Assembly (NCBI GenBank): GCA_023955635.1
Contig: JAMXHR010000011.1
Location: 124,001-188,000 of the forward strand
DNA: 64,000 nucleotides
Reading direction: 5' to 3'
Source of the DNA: Methanosarcina sp. ERenArc_MAG2
Lineage (GTDB): Archaea > Halobacteriota > Methanosarcinia > Methanosarcinales > Methanosarcinaceae
A model generated the notes under the pieces. The model ran no database searches, was not told where the DNA came from, and was given only the letters and a program-made list of their open reading frames with translations. Below are positions 37,270 through 47,106 of this stretch, in pieces; the first letter of the stretch is position 1; the number at the start of each line of letters is the position of its first letter. Made by a program: the position numbers and the translations under genes.

Positions 37270-38016
37270 ATGACTTTTATGAAATACTTTGAAAAGTTGA
37301 TGGGCTGGTGTCCAACAAAAAACTCTTTCCAGAAAGAAAGGCAGGAAGGTTGTTTCTCGGACTTTAAATTGGAAAATGGAAATATCCAGTTGAGTTCCTC
37401 CCCCGCGGACCTGCAGGAAGGTAGAACTCTTAAGGTGCAGGCTAGCCTCTTTGACTGGTGGTGGGTATCACGGGTGTTAATAACTACTTTTTTTATATTA
37501 ATAGTCTCCTTGCTTTTATGGATATATAGTCCTGAAGACTCTTATTTAATCATATTTTCAGGCCTTATTATGTTCCTTCTGCCTCTCATATTCCTTCTTA
37601 ATCGCCCCAATGCTGCCACCGTAATACCCGGAAAAATCATAATCAAGCAACCTATGCGTAAACCAGTTGTAATCGAAAAAGAGGACGTCACGCAAATTTC
37701 GTTAACAAAGAATGAAAATCATTCCCTGCGCTGGTTGATACGCTTATTTTGCGTTTTTTTCTTTGTAGTAACGATAATGATGGACTTAAAGGATCTGGAA
37801 AGGTTAGCTACAGACTATAGTAAACTCAGTATATTTCTGACGAAACTTTCGAAGATAACATTTTTCCTGGTGCTTTTTTACAACTTCGAACTCTTAGTAC
37901 CTTATCAGCGGACTCTTAAAGTTACTACACGTTCAAATCTGAAACTTTGGTTATTTACCGATAATCCTGAAGAACTTACCGGATTCTTCAAAACAGAAGG
38001 AATAGAGCCTCACTGA
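37270..38016 (+). CDS. Divergent array member 7
   Basis: The 248-residue protein shows MKYFEKLMGWCPTKNSFQKE at the N terminus. A polar linker follows, then two helices (VLITTFFILIVSLLLWIY and LIMFLLPLIFLL). A cytosolic beta-rich part (GKIIIKQPMRKPVVIEKEDV) resembles the PH-like segment of member 6, followed by two more helices and a short polar tail. Start placed at ATG 37270 with a gaagg site upstream; the frame is open back to GTG 37255, which overlaps member 6. Its 5' end is duplicated at 38041-38100. Confidence 0.66.
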   Translation: MTFMKYFEKLMGWCPTKNSFQKERQEGCFSDFKLENGNIQLSSSPADLQEGRTLKVQASLFDWWWVSRVLITTFFILIVSLLLWIYSPEDSYLIIFSGLIMFLLPLIFLLNRPNAATVIPGKIIIKQPMRKPVVIEKEDVTQISLTKNENHSLRWLIRLFCVFFFVVTIMMDLKDLERLATDYSKLSIFLTKLSKITFFLVLFYNFELLVPYQRTLKVTTRSNLKLWLFTDNPEELTGFFKTEGIEPH

Positions 38017-38058
38017 AGGCTTAAACCATTTATTGAGATCGTTTTGAAGGCTTACGAG

Positions 38059-38184
38059 ATGACTTTGAAAAAATATTTTAAAAAATTGATGGGATGGTGC
38101 CCTAGGAGGATTATATCGAAAAAGAAAATTGCCTGGATAAAATATAAGCAAACTCACTACTTTAAACTTTTAATAAGCTCCTGA
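38059..38184 (+). pseudogene. Truncated eighth array member (N-terminal motif only)
   Basis: From ATG 38059 the frame reads MTLKKYFKKLMGWCPRRI and continues to 41 residues before a stop that runs into the 3' end of the convergent DUF5788 gene. The leader (gaaggcttacgagatgac) matches the leader of member 7, so it is a duplication of that 5' end. It may be a dead remnant, or a short peptide consisting only of the conserved motif. Confidence 0.6.
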
Positions 38185-38629
38185 AAGCGTTTTTCATCTA
38201 TAACTTTCTGGGTATTGAGCATTTTTTTAAATTCGTCGGCACTTTTTTCCCCACCTTTTCCCTCAAGTCTGTCCTTTAATTCCATTGAGGCCCGCAAAAG
38301 TCCAGTCGCTTCTTCGTAGAGAGCTTCGGCCTCAGCTTGTGTAAGTTCCTCAGTTTCCAGCAGCTCCTCGTCCACTTTTGCTTTTCCCCTCAATCTTTGG
38401 ATAAAAGCCCGGATTTTGGCAGCTTTATCTGTGTCAAGTGATTCTTTTTCGCTCAGCTCTAGAATCAGGTCCCTGAGTCTGTATTCCTGCCCATCAATCT
38501 CCACGCTTTCAGGGATTTTCTTCCCTGCCCAGGCAAAATCACTCCTGAGGCTCCAGAGGAGTTTATTACGCTCCTGAGCATTGATATATTCCGTATTTGC
38601 TTTTTTGTATCTGGCTCGCCTTTTAGCAT
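38157..38629 (-). CDS. DUF5788-like protein, probable assembly frameshift
   Basis: After repair this is a soluble, charged protein of about 157 residues. It has NAQERNKLLWSLRSDFAWAGK, then VEIDGQEYRLRDLILEL, and LTQAEAEALYEEATGLLRAS followed by a lysine-rich C terminus. It aligns along its length with the protein at 40329-40805 (GLLRAxMELK block). The A run (T run on plus, 38601-38606) is one base short. ATG 38629 has an aagg site upstream; ATG 38635 is an alternative. Function unknown. Confidence 0.7.
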
Positions 38630-38833
38630 AAACATTTCCTTCTGAAACCCGGATTTATTTTATAATTTTCTACTCTGAATCCTCATTCTTTGTGTTCCCG
38701 GGTGCACACGTTCTCCCGGAGAAGACAGGTATCAAAAGCCAGAGATCCATAATCATGAACTTATTTGTCGCCTGATAAAACTTTAAGATAAAAATAAAAA
38801 AATTACTCTTTGATCTCATCTAAAATTCTACAT

Positions 38834-39304
38834 TCACAGCAAATTTTCGGCTATGTCCTCCGAAATTACGTGTTCACAGTACAGACAGTGGAGAGTGACT
38901 CCTTCTTCTTCGGACTGGAACACGGAAAATTTGGATTTTATGGGCTCACTGCTATTAGAAATACATTTTGAGTTGACACAGCGCACGACGCCTTCGACAT
39001 AAGAAGGAAGTACAACATTATTCTTCTGGACTACTTCAAAGTCCCTTATGATATTGATAGTAGCTTTCGGAGAGATAAGGGCAATCCTGTTGAGCTCTTC
39101 GACACTGAGCTCTTTGCCTTCAATTTTCACGACGTCTTTTTTACTTCTGGCACCAGAAGCATTCATAACAAAACTGATAGTAGCCCGAAAAGCACTGGAA
39201 ATCCCCAGTATACGTAGTACATTTAATGCCTGCCCTGCCTTTATATGGTCAATTACCGTTCCGTTTTCAATTGCCTGAATCTTTAGGTTCCATTTTTCTT
39301 TCAT
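38834..39304 (-). CDS. pyrI: Aspartate carbamoyltransferase regulatory subunit
   Basis: The complete 156-residue PyrI has the N-terminal allosteric domain (LKIQAIENGTVIDHI, KAGQALNVLRILGI) and the C-terminal zinc domain with four cysteines (CVNSKC and CLYC). It binds nucleotides and assembles with PyrB in pyrimidine synthesis. The start overlaps the pyrB stop by 4 bp. Confidence 0.96.
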   Translation of the reverse strand: MKEKWNLKIQAIENGTVIDHIKAGQALNVLRILGISSAFRATISFVMNASGARSKKDVVKIEGKELSVEELNRIALISPKATINIIRDFEVVQKNNVVLPSYVEGVVRCVNSKCISNSSEPIKSKFSVFQSEEEGVTLHCLYCEHVISEDIAENLL

Positions 39305-40226
39305 TCAATCACTCCCAGGGCAAGAGCAAGAAGTGCCATCCGAATAGGGACACCATAGAAAGCCTGCTCGAAGTAACATGCATGTGGCGTTGAATCCACT
39401 TCAGGGGAGATTTCATTTACCCGCGGGAGAGGGTGAAGAATCTTGAGGTCCGGATCTGCGGTTCTCAGCAGATCGCCTGTAACCCTCAACCTGTTTTTAA
39501 CCTTCTCATATTCCTCAGGATCGGGAAAACGTTCCCGTTGAACTCTTGTCATGTAGAGAACCTCGACATCTCCAATTATTTCCTCAAGGGAATCGGTTTC
39601 TTTTATCCCTATTTTATTCTTTTGGAGGTCTCTGACAATTTCCGGAGGCATCCTGAGTTCAGGAGGCGAAACGAAAGTCATTTCAGCTCCGTACAGGGAT
39701 AGAGCATGGCAGAGGGAGTGGACTGTTCTCCCGTACTTCAGGTCTCCTGCCATAGCAATCTTCAGGCCCTCAAGGTGGCTTTCCCTGCGGATAGTATAAA
39801 GGTCAAGAAAAGTCTGCGTAGGGTGGTGGACAGAACCGTCTCCGCCATTGATCACAGGGACACTTGCAAATTCAGCAGCCATCCGTACCGATCCGTCAAG
39901 AGGATGACGCAACACTATAAGATCCGCATAGTTGCTGATCACACGGATAGTATCGGCAAGATTTTCTCCTTTCATTACGGAACTTGCCTCCACGGAACCC
40001 AGATTCAGAACCTGCCCTCCAAGTCTCTGGGCAGCAACTTCAAAAGAAAGCCTTGTTCTTGTGCTCGGTTCAAAAAAAGAAGAGCTATAATCTTTCCATC
40101 CAGCAGGCGGGATCTCTCTTCACCCCTGGCCACAGGCTCAAGCTTTTCGGCAGTATCCAGAACGTAGTCGATTTCTTTCCGCGAAAAGTCTTTCATCGAG
40201 ATGACGTGTCGGTTCTTAAATGACAT
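39301..40226 (-). CDS. pyrB: Aspartate carbamoyltransferase catalytic subunit, probable assembly frameshift
   Basis: PyrB forms carbamoyl-aspartate from carbamoyl phosphate and aspartate. The repaired protein has 308 residues, the normal length. It shows the carbamoyl-phosphate motif FFEPSTRTRLSFE, then VVRHPLDGS-like LIVLRHPLDGS, VINGGDGSVHHPTQTFLDLY, and HPLPRVNEI. The break lies exactly in FFEPSTRT, where the A run (plus strand, 40072-40078) is one base short. ATG 40226 starts MSFKNRHVISMKDFS. It forms an operon with pyrI. Confidence 0.95.
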
Positions 40227-40328
40227 CCTGTTTTCATAAAATGGTTCCCAGAGATATAACCTTTGCTCCGGAAATTTTCTAAGAGTACGAAAGTAATTAA
40301 ATCCGGTTTGTACCTCAGTTTTGGCACT

Positions 40329-40805
40329 TCATTTGGACACGTTTTTGAGAAATTCAAGCCAGAGCTTTGCGTCTTTAATTCTCTGATTAACGAACTGTTC
40401 CTGAAAATGTTTTGTATTCTCTTTAAAGGTTCCGCTCTCTATTTCCTTCAGATCCATTACTGCGCGCAAGAGGCCTGCAGTCTCATGATAAAGATTTTCT
40501 GCTTCTTTCGGAGTAAGAGATTTTTCTTCAAGCCCCTTTTCATCTTTCTTTTCCTTTGCCGAAATAATTTCGACATATTTATCTATTCTTGATTTTTCTG
40601 CCTCAGTGAGCTTGTCTTTCTGAATCAGTTCCCATACATAGCTGTGCAGAGGATAAGTTTCTCCCTCAAATTCCACATAATCGGGAATATGCTGGCCGAC
40701 CCAGAAAAGACGGGAATGCAGAGAGGAAAGCAATTGCCTGCGTTCTTCGTCGGTTATATGCTTTTCTGCGCTTTTTGTCTCGCTTATTTTAAGGCTTTTT
40801 TCCAT
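40329..40805 (-). CDS. DUF5788-like protein
   Basis: A protein of about 158 residues with TDEERRQLLSSLHSRLFWVG, then VEFEGETYPLHSYVWELIQK, LTPKEAENLYHETAGLLRAV and MDLKEIESG. It is paralogous to the protein at 38157-38629. Mostly helical and soluble; function unknown. The frame is open to TTG 40841, but ggaag precedes ATG 40805, so this start is preferred. It lies about 100 bp upstream of pyrB on the same strand. Confidence 0.7.
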   Translation of the reverse strand: MEKSLKISETKSAEKHITDEERRQLLSSLHSRLFWVGQHIPDYVEFEGETYPLHSYVWELIQKDKLTEAEKSRIDKYVEIISAKEKKDEKGLEEKSLTPKEAENLYHETAGLLRAVMDLKEIESGTFKENTKHFQEQFVNQRIKDAKLWLEFLKNVSK

Positions 40806-40978
40806 AGTCTTCCCACAGGACATATTGCTTTCATTAGCCAAAAATCTTGTCTGATGACGAGCTACTGCTTACTCTTTATCTGTAAACAAGATATAAAAAG
40901 ACAATATTAACACAAAAACAGTCGTAAATAAAAAGAAATATAGATAATGAAGAACTCAAATACAAAAATTTCCCACTT

Positions 40979-40992
40979 GAGGTGATATTATA
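40979..40992 (+). promoter_or_regulatory. Strong Shine-Dalgarno site followed by an ATA where a start codon is expected
   Basis: The sequence gaggtgat (40979-40986) matches the archaeal 16S rRNA tail well. Three bases later comes ATA (40990-40992), in frame with and directly before [16 protein letters not shown]. The frame upstream is closed by TGA, and no ATG, GTG or TTG occurs before residue 44. Either ATA serves as the start codon or the ATG was changed by mutation or miscalling. Confidence 0.6.
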
Positions 40993-42270
40993 GTTTCCAT
41001 AATTCAGGTTGCACTTGATCTTCTGGAGTTAGATCGCTCGGTAGAGATTGCGAGAGAAGCAATAGCAGGAGGTGCGGACTGGATCGAAATCGGGACTCCT
41101 CTGATCAAAAGTGAAGGGATGGACGCGATCCGCACCATGAGAAAAGCTTTTCCGGATCGGACTATTCTTGCAGATATGAAAACCGTGGATACGGGAGCCA
41201 TGGAAGTCGAGATGGCAGCAAAAGCCGGGGCAGATGTTGTTATTGTGCTGGGGAGTGCGGATGATTCTACATTACTTGATGCACTTCGTTCAGCTCACAA
41301 GTATGGGGTCAGATTGATGGCAGACCTCATCTCGGCTCCTGACCCGGTAAAAAGGGCAATAGAACTCGAAGCTCTGGGAGTGGACTATGTGAACGTGCAC
41401 ATAGGCATAGACCAGCAGATGACAGGAAAAGACCCTGTATCCCTTCTTCGAGATATTTCAGAAAGAGTGAACGTGCAGCTTGCCGTCGCTGGAGGGCTTG
41501 ATGCAAACAGTGCTGTCCAGGCAGTCAAGGCCGGGGCCAGGATTGTGATTGTCGGAGGAAATATCACCCGTTCTGACAACGTAACCGAAGCCGCCAGAAA
41601 AATCCGGCAGAGTGTGGACTCCCCAGAAGCTGTAGAAATCCGGAATGTTGGAACTGTGGACGAGGAAATAAGGGCAATTCTTAAGGAAGTATCCACTTCA
41701 AACATTTCGGATGCCATGCACAGGAAAGGGGCAATGAAAGGCATTCATCCTCTGGTAAGAGGGAAGGTAGTAGGAACTGCGGTTACTGTGCAGTCTTTTC
41801 CCGGAGACTGGGCGAAGACTGTAGAAGCGATTGATATTGCAAAAAAAGGAGATGTAATCGTAATTTACAACGGGAGTAAAGATATTGCCTGCTGGGGAGG
41901 GCTTGCAACCCTTAGTTCCTTGAACAAGGGAATTGCAGGAGTGGTAATAGAGGGCGCTGTCAGGGATATTGACGAAATCGAAACCCTGGGACTTCCGATT
42001 TATACGAGTAACACAGTACCTAACGCTGGAGACCCCAAAGGTTTTGGAGAAATCAATGCTGAGATTACCTGTGGCAGCCAGACCGTGAAGCCAGGGGATT
42101 ACATAGTGGGCGATGAAAGCGGGGTTGTGGTAATTCCCGCGGAAAGGGCCTACGAACTGGCAAGAAGAGCAAAAGAAGTCAACAAAACCGAAAAGAGACT
42201 TTTTGATGAGATCCGGAGAGGTGGAACTCTGTCTGAAATTCTGGAACTCAAGAAATGGGAAAAACGTTGA
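40990..42270 (+). CDS. Fused 3-hexulose-6-phosphate synthase / RraA-like protein
   Basis: The 426-residue fusion begins with an OMP-decarboxylase-fold hexulose-phosphate synthase domain ([59 protein letters not shown]; residues 1-210). It continues into an RraA/HMG-aldolase-like domain ([42 protein letters not shown]). In methanogens the first domain links ribulose-5-phosphate and formaldehyde metabolism to pentose supply; the role of the second is unclear. The start is anomalous (ATA); the first standard start, ATG 41119, would remove essential N-terminal strands. Confidence 0.88.
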   Translation: MVSIIQVALDLLELDRSVEIAREAIAGGADWIEIGTPLIKSEGMDAIRTMRKAFPDRTILADMKTVDTGAMEVEMAAKAGADVVIVLGSADDSTLLDALRSAHKYGVRLMADLISAPDPVKRAIELEALGVDYVNVHIGIDQQMTGKDPVSLLRDISERVNVQLAVAGGLDANSAVQAVKAGARIVIVGGNITRSDNVTEAARKIRQSVDSPEAVEIRNVGTVDEEIRAILKEVSTSNISDAMHRKGAMKGIHPLVRGKVVGTAVTVQSFPGDWAKTVEAIDIAKKGDVIVIYNGSKDIACWGGLATLSSLNKGIAGVVIEGAVRDIDEIETLGLPIYTSNTVPNAGDPKGFGEINAEITCGSQTVKPGDYIVGDESGVVVIPAERAYELARRAKEVNKTEKRLFDEIRRGGTLSEILELKKWEKR

Positions 42271-42360
42271 AAAACTATTTCTGGAAACTGAAATTAAATA
42301 CGAGAATAAAAAGGCCGGAAAAAACGATAAAACCGGAAAATTTGCAGAAAAGGACTTTTT

Positions 42361-45004
42361 TCAGTCTTCGGACTGAGAAAAGCAGATTCTGGACAGAAGG
42401 AGAGCCCTGATAAGTTTCATTTCTTCCTCCGGGCAGTTATTACCTATCCTTGCCCGGAGCAGGGAATCCAGCTCAATTTCCAATGTATCCAGTGCAGTTT
42501 TTATCTGCTGTTGTCTTTCAGGGGATAAAAGTCCTCCACTGTTCCTGATCTTTCCGGAAAAGGCAAGCTGTTCAAGCTGCCTGAAAATAGTTCTGGTACT
42601 CATGCCCTGGATTTCAGCAATTTCATCAATCCCGAGCCCCCGGGTAAAGAGAGAAAAAGTTCTTTGCTGAGATTCTATTTCAAGAGAGTTCGATTCAGAA
42701 AAATCTGTTTTGAGCAAATCTACGATTTCTGACTGAGTAGAACTTTCTGTAGAATCTATTTCTTTAGAGCCACCTTCAGAAGAATCCGTTTCGGACCAAT
42801 CCTGAATGCTCATATCGAGATATTTTGCCCTCTTTGGAGGAAATTTGCAGACTTCTGAGCTATTTACTTTATCAAATTCTGAAATGGACATTTTAATCCC
42901 TAACATTTCCATTTCAGTTTTGGAATTTTCATTCTTTTTAGCTATGCCTTTTGAAATTAGTTCCTCTTTTTCAGCCCTTTCACAGGCAGCTCCCGAATTT
43001 TCAGGCTTTTCAGCAGGTATCAAACTATAGTCTCTACAGTAATTTTCAATTTCTTTGAGAAAAGCATCCCCATACTTTCTCAGTTTATGTTCCCCAACCC
43101 CTGTAATCGAATGGAACTCTTCCGAACTGTGTGGAAATTTTGTAGTCATTTCTTTAAGAGTGGTATCAGAGAAAATAATGTAAGGAGGAAGGTTTTTCTG
43201 TAATGCGATTTCCTTTCTCAGAGCTTTTAACCGCTCAAAAAGGATAGGATCAGGCTCTTTTCCGGATTTTACGGCCTTTCTGACATTCTGTGTTTTTAAG
43301 ATATCAGCGGCAACTGAACATTCTTCTGTAAAGGTATTTTCTGTAGAAAGATGCACGTCATCGACTTCTTCATTATTTATACCGGCAGCTGTCGAAGGCA
43401 CGAAGCTTTCTTCAGCCTCTGGAGCAAACCCTTCAGGACAGACAAGCTCTATTCGTTCCAGGCCTTTCAGTATTTTCCTGCTCATGGCATTCAGTTTCAA
43501 TACAGGGTACTGCGCACCACTTACGTCCAGAAGACCCGTATTTGTTATTTCGGAAGCTAATGACCTCCATTGCTCCTTTGTAAACTCTCTGCCGCTGCCA
43601 TGGCTCTTTAACCTCTCATGGTGATTCTGCTTGATCTTTTTATTCTTTGAGCCCGTGAGGACATCAATAACATAGTTAGTGCCAAAACGCTGGTTAAGTT
43701 CCTGCACACAGGTCATCAGTTTTCGGGCAGGTTCAGTCCCGTCGAAGGTACCTTTTGGCCTGAGACACGAGTCACAATTTCCGCAATATCCCGAAAGTTT
43801 CTCTCCAAAATATTCCATCAGTGTCTGTCGTCTGCATTTATTTCCCTCACAGTAGGCCACCATCTGCCTTAGCTGCACAAGAGAAATATCCTTCTCCTTT
43901 TCATTTGTCTTCTGCGAAATAAAGTAATCGATCTTGAAACGGTCACCCCTGCTGAAAAAAGGATGCATTCGCAGGGGCTGCCATCCCTTCCTCCCCTGCC
44001 AGTCTCCTGGTAATAGCTTTCAAGGTTTCTGGGAAGGTCATAGTGTATAACAAAACGCACATTAGACTTATCGATCCCCATCCCAAAAGCAATTGTAGCT
44101 ACTATGATGTCCACGTCGTCTTTTATGAACATCTCCTGGTTTCGGGTTCGCTCGGTATCTGAAAGGCCTGCATGGTAGGGAAGAGCCTTGAAACCCGCAA
44201 TATTCAATTTTTTTGTAAGGGTTTCTACGCTGTTTCTGCTCTGGCAGTAGATAATTCCTGCTTCACCTCTATGCCTGTGCAGGTAATCAGCGATTTCGGA
44301 GAAAGTCTCCTTCTTTGGCCTGACCTCGTAAGAAAGGTTTTTCCGGTTAAAACTGGCAACATAGGAGCCTTTCTCCGACGATATGTCAAGGTTAAGCTGT
44401 GATACGATATCTTTTCGAACCCTTTCTGTAGCTGTAGCCGTAAGCGCGATAACGGGTACATCAGGAAAGCCTGTCTTCGGGTCTCTTAAAAGCTTCAATT
44501 TCCTGTACTCAGGCCGGAAATCATGCCCCCACTCTGAAATGCAATGTGCTTCGTCAATAGCAAAGAGGCTGACCTTCCCTTTCTTTAAAAAGGCAAAGGT
44601 TCCCGGCATCATGAGTCTTTCTGGCGCAACGTAAAGAACTTTCAACCTGTTTTCAAGAAAAGCTGTCTTCACATCCCGGATTTCCCTGGCACTCAGGGTG
44701 CTGTTCATGCAGGCTGCAGCAATCCCATTCGCATCAAGCCCGTCCACCTGGTCTTTCATGAGGGAAATTAGGGGAGAAACGACGACTGTAACTCCTTCCA
44801 TCAGAAGGGAAGGCAGCTGGTAACAGATTGATTTGCCTCCGCCTGTAGGCATGAGCACGAAGACGTCTTTTTTTCCAGAACATCCCTGATGATTTCTTCC
44901 TGTAAGGGGCGAAAAGAAGTATATCCGAAATACTGGTGCAGGGCAGAATACATTCTGGCAGACAGGGAAGGCCCGGGCTCAAGCTCGCGTTTACTTGCCC
45001 TCAA
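42361..45004 (-). CDS. recQ: RecQ-family DNA helicase, two probable assembly frameshifts
   Basis: A long RecQ of about 881 residues. It opens with QYFGYTSFRPLQEEIIRDVL, Walker A MPTGGGKS, IDEAHCISEWGHDFRPEY, TATATERVR, and FGMGIDKSNVRFVIHYDLP with QETGRGGRDG. The zinc-binding RQC part follows (CEGNKC, CGNCDSC), then an HRDC domain (RLKALRKEIALQKNLPPYII) and a C-terminal HTH-like tail. Two one-base gaps break it: the T run at 44868-44874, before the Walker motif, and the A run at 43955-43960. It starts at TTG 45004; ATG 44957 is another option. Confidence 0.88.
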
Positions 45005-45740
45005 GAAATCATAATCAGTGCTCGTTTTCTAATCCCCTGACCTGCAGAATTGCTATCAAGCCAGAATACAAACCCCGGAGGGTCCAGTGAAATTAACCTG
45101 TGGATATGCTCTCATGCACAACTATATCCTGAATGTTTCGATGTTTATGATAGACCAGACACTTACATAAAATATGCCTGGTCTGGAATCCTGACGCTGT
45201 GATGTTTCAAGCTTATTATATTTAAGTTACAGGTTTGCAGGGTGAAAGTATTTGGCTGTGAACTCCCGATATGCATCCCGGAAATTTCTCGGTAAGTAGA
45301 GTTCAGAAAGAAAGAGTGAAATCGCTAAAGGGAAAAGAGTTGAGAAGTAAGAATAAATATAGAGAATTGCCGATCTCTGGCGTCAACGTTATTAATGTTT
45401 GATTTGAGGTAAAGATAGGAAGATAAGGAGTGCGGCTACACCCAGGCACTTCTTGTCTTCCTCTATCGGTCATACTCCTCTTACATAATCAGTTAATTTT
45501 CCTTCCCCCGCAACCGTTTCTTTATTTCTGTTATTTTTCTTACTCCGGAATTTTATCGAGATTTCACCTCAGCAAACTCCCTGAGATAGTTCCGGCTGCG
45601 GCAGGAAAGAAGCCTGCAAACACTGTAAGAAAAATTTTTAATTTGTCTTTTGAGCAGAGCCCAATCTTATTTAAGCGCTTTTAACCTTGCTGAAGCATTT
45701 TTAATCCCTTTTGCGCCTTATCCCAGAGTTTTCACCCACT
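45005..45740. other. Intergenic region upstream of recQ
   Basis: These 736 bases have no convincing gene. An inverted repeat (agaccag at 45152-45158 with ctggtct at 45178-45184) forms a short hairpin. The open stretch on the plus strand at 45430-45684 lacks a family pattern and a ribosome-binding site. Confidence 0.4.
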
Positions 45741-45875
45741 TTAAGCTACAACTCCCTTTTCCTTTGCCATCCACTCCAGTGTATCAGCTATTTTTTTCTG
45801 GGATTCTGCCAGGCTCTCCAGGGACTTTGCGATATTCTCAAGCTTATCGATCAGTTCATAATCTTCATTACCCAT
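45741..45875 (-). CDS. Small coiled-coil-like protein
   Basis: A 44-residue frame begins MGNEDYELIDKLENIAKSL and ends MAKEKGVVA, with heptad-like leucine spacing through LENIAKSLESLAESQKKIAD. A ggtgat site lies directly upstream of ATG 45875. Such small helical proteins occur widely in archaea; no function can be inferred. It is a single gene between recQ and the IS1 copy. Confidence 0.55.
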   Translation of the reverse strand: MGNEDYELIDKLENIAKSLESLAESQKKIADTLEWMAKEKGVVA

Positions 45876-46151
45876 TCCTATCACCAATTCCTGTTCACTT
45901 TTTAGTAGAATATTTTTGGAAAAGCTTTATATATAATTGTAATTTTTGATTTTCTGGAGAGGGTTAGAAGGAAATTCACGTTCACCTAAAAATTTTATTA
46001 TTTTATATTTATTCAATACTCTTTCGCCAAAAATCTCAAGAAATAGGTTTCAGAGTTTCTTTAGTGCATCTTACTCGCCAGTAAGTTACTGGCCGGGCTT
46101 TGACTGGTATTAAAAAGACTACATTTACCATATTTGAAAAAATTACATTTA

Positions 46152-46907
46152 AAAATTCAGGCATTGTTAACTAAATATAGTTAACTCGTTATTTCTATAT
46201 TTCATTAAGAGAATAACTGAGTACTTTAGCATTTCAAGACTCTTAGTATAACACTTTGTCTTTCTTCTCAATCTTGCCAGAAAGTGCCTAAATATGCTGT
46301 TATACCCTTCAACAGTGTACGTTTCTGCTTTTGATTGAGTATGAATTTTATCTGGAACGAACTCTGCATATGCCCTCCAGTGATCTGTCATCACTTCTCC
46401 AATCTCTTTCTTCTCTAATTTTTCCCAGAGTAGTTGTCCAGTTTCCGTTCCTCTGCTGCCAAAAGAGCAGTTGATGAACTTTTTCCCAACTCTATCAACA
46501 GCAATCCAGATCCAGCAATATTTTTTTTGTTACCGATGTAAGTGTGCATCTCATCCATTTCAACAATAGATATCTCATTTTCGCTTTTTAGTTCTTCTAA
46601 CTCCTGACCAAATTTCTTTATCCATTTTTGGATAGAAACATGACTTACTCCCAAAAAACGCCCTATTGACCGAAATCCTAATCCTTCAAGATAGAGTTGT
46701 AAAGCCTGTCTCTTAACAGATGCGGAACTAGCAGTTGATTTTAGCTCTACTGAATAATTATATCCACAATCAGAGCATTTGTAGCGTTGACGGCCATTAA
46801 CTTTACCATTCTTATTATGATCGAGACTCTTACATCTTGGGCAGTTCATCAAGAGATATAAGTTCTCATAATATATATCAGTATTTAGATACCAATGCCA
46901 AAATTCA
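46152..46907. mobile_element. IS1-family insertion sequence with 8-bp target duplication
   Basis: A 740-bp element (46160-46899) has terminal inverted repeats of about 20 bp (ggcattgttaactaaata on the left; the complement of ggcattggtatctaaata on the right). The direct repeat aaaattca flanks it at 46152-46159 and 46900-46907. It holds one transposase gene. Size, ends and duplication length all fit IS1. Confidence 0.88.
46167..46852 (-). CDS. IS1-family transposase, probable assembly frameshift
   Basis: The N terminus carries a zinc-ribbon (MNCPRCKS, KCSDCGYNY) and an HTH segment (YLEGLGFRSIGRFLGVSHVS). The catalytic core begins SIVEMDEMHTYIGNKKN and resumes with MTDHWRAYAEFVP and YTVEGYNSIFRHFLARLRRKTKCYTKS-type IS1 sequence. 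The frame breaks beside the T/A run at 46520-46528; adding one base restores NYCWIWIAVDRVGKK. It could equally be a real inactivating change in this copy, since IS1 transposases are not essential. Confidence 0.86.
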
Positions 46908-47106
46908 TTTTATATTTCAGTGCACTTACAATATCTTTTATGTATTTGACAAATTCTCCTACTATAACTTTAAATATCAAAAACCCCATGCACAGACTCA
47001 TATATCGCAATAAAATAGAATCAAATTCAGATAATTCTCATACAATTCACTGATCACGTTCATTTCTTTAAAGGAATTAAAATAGTATCACTTAAGGAGC
47101 ATTTCA

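Noticed and set aside
41119..42270. ATG 41119 as start of the hexulose-phosphate synthase fusion
   Set aside because: It would delete the first barrel strands ([20 protein letters not shown]), which are core to the family, and it has no good ribosome-binding site compared with gaggtgat at 40979.
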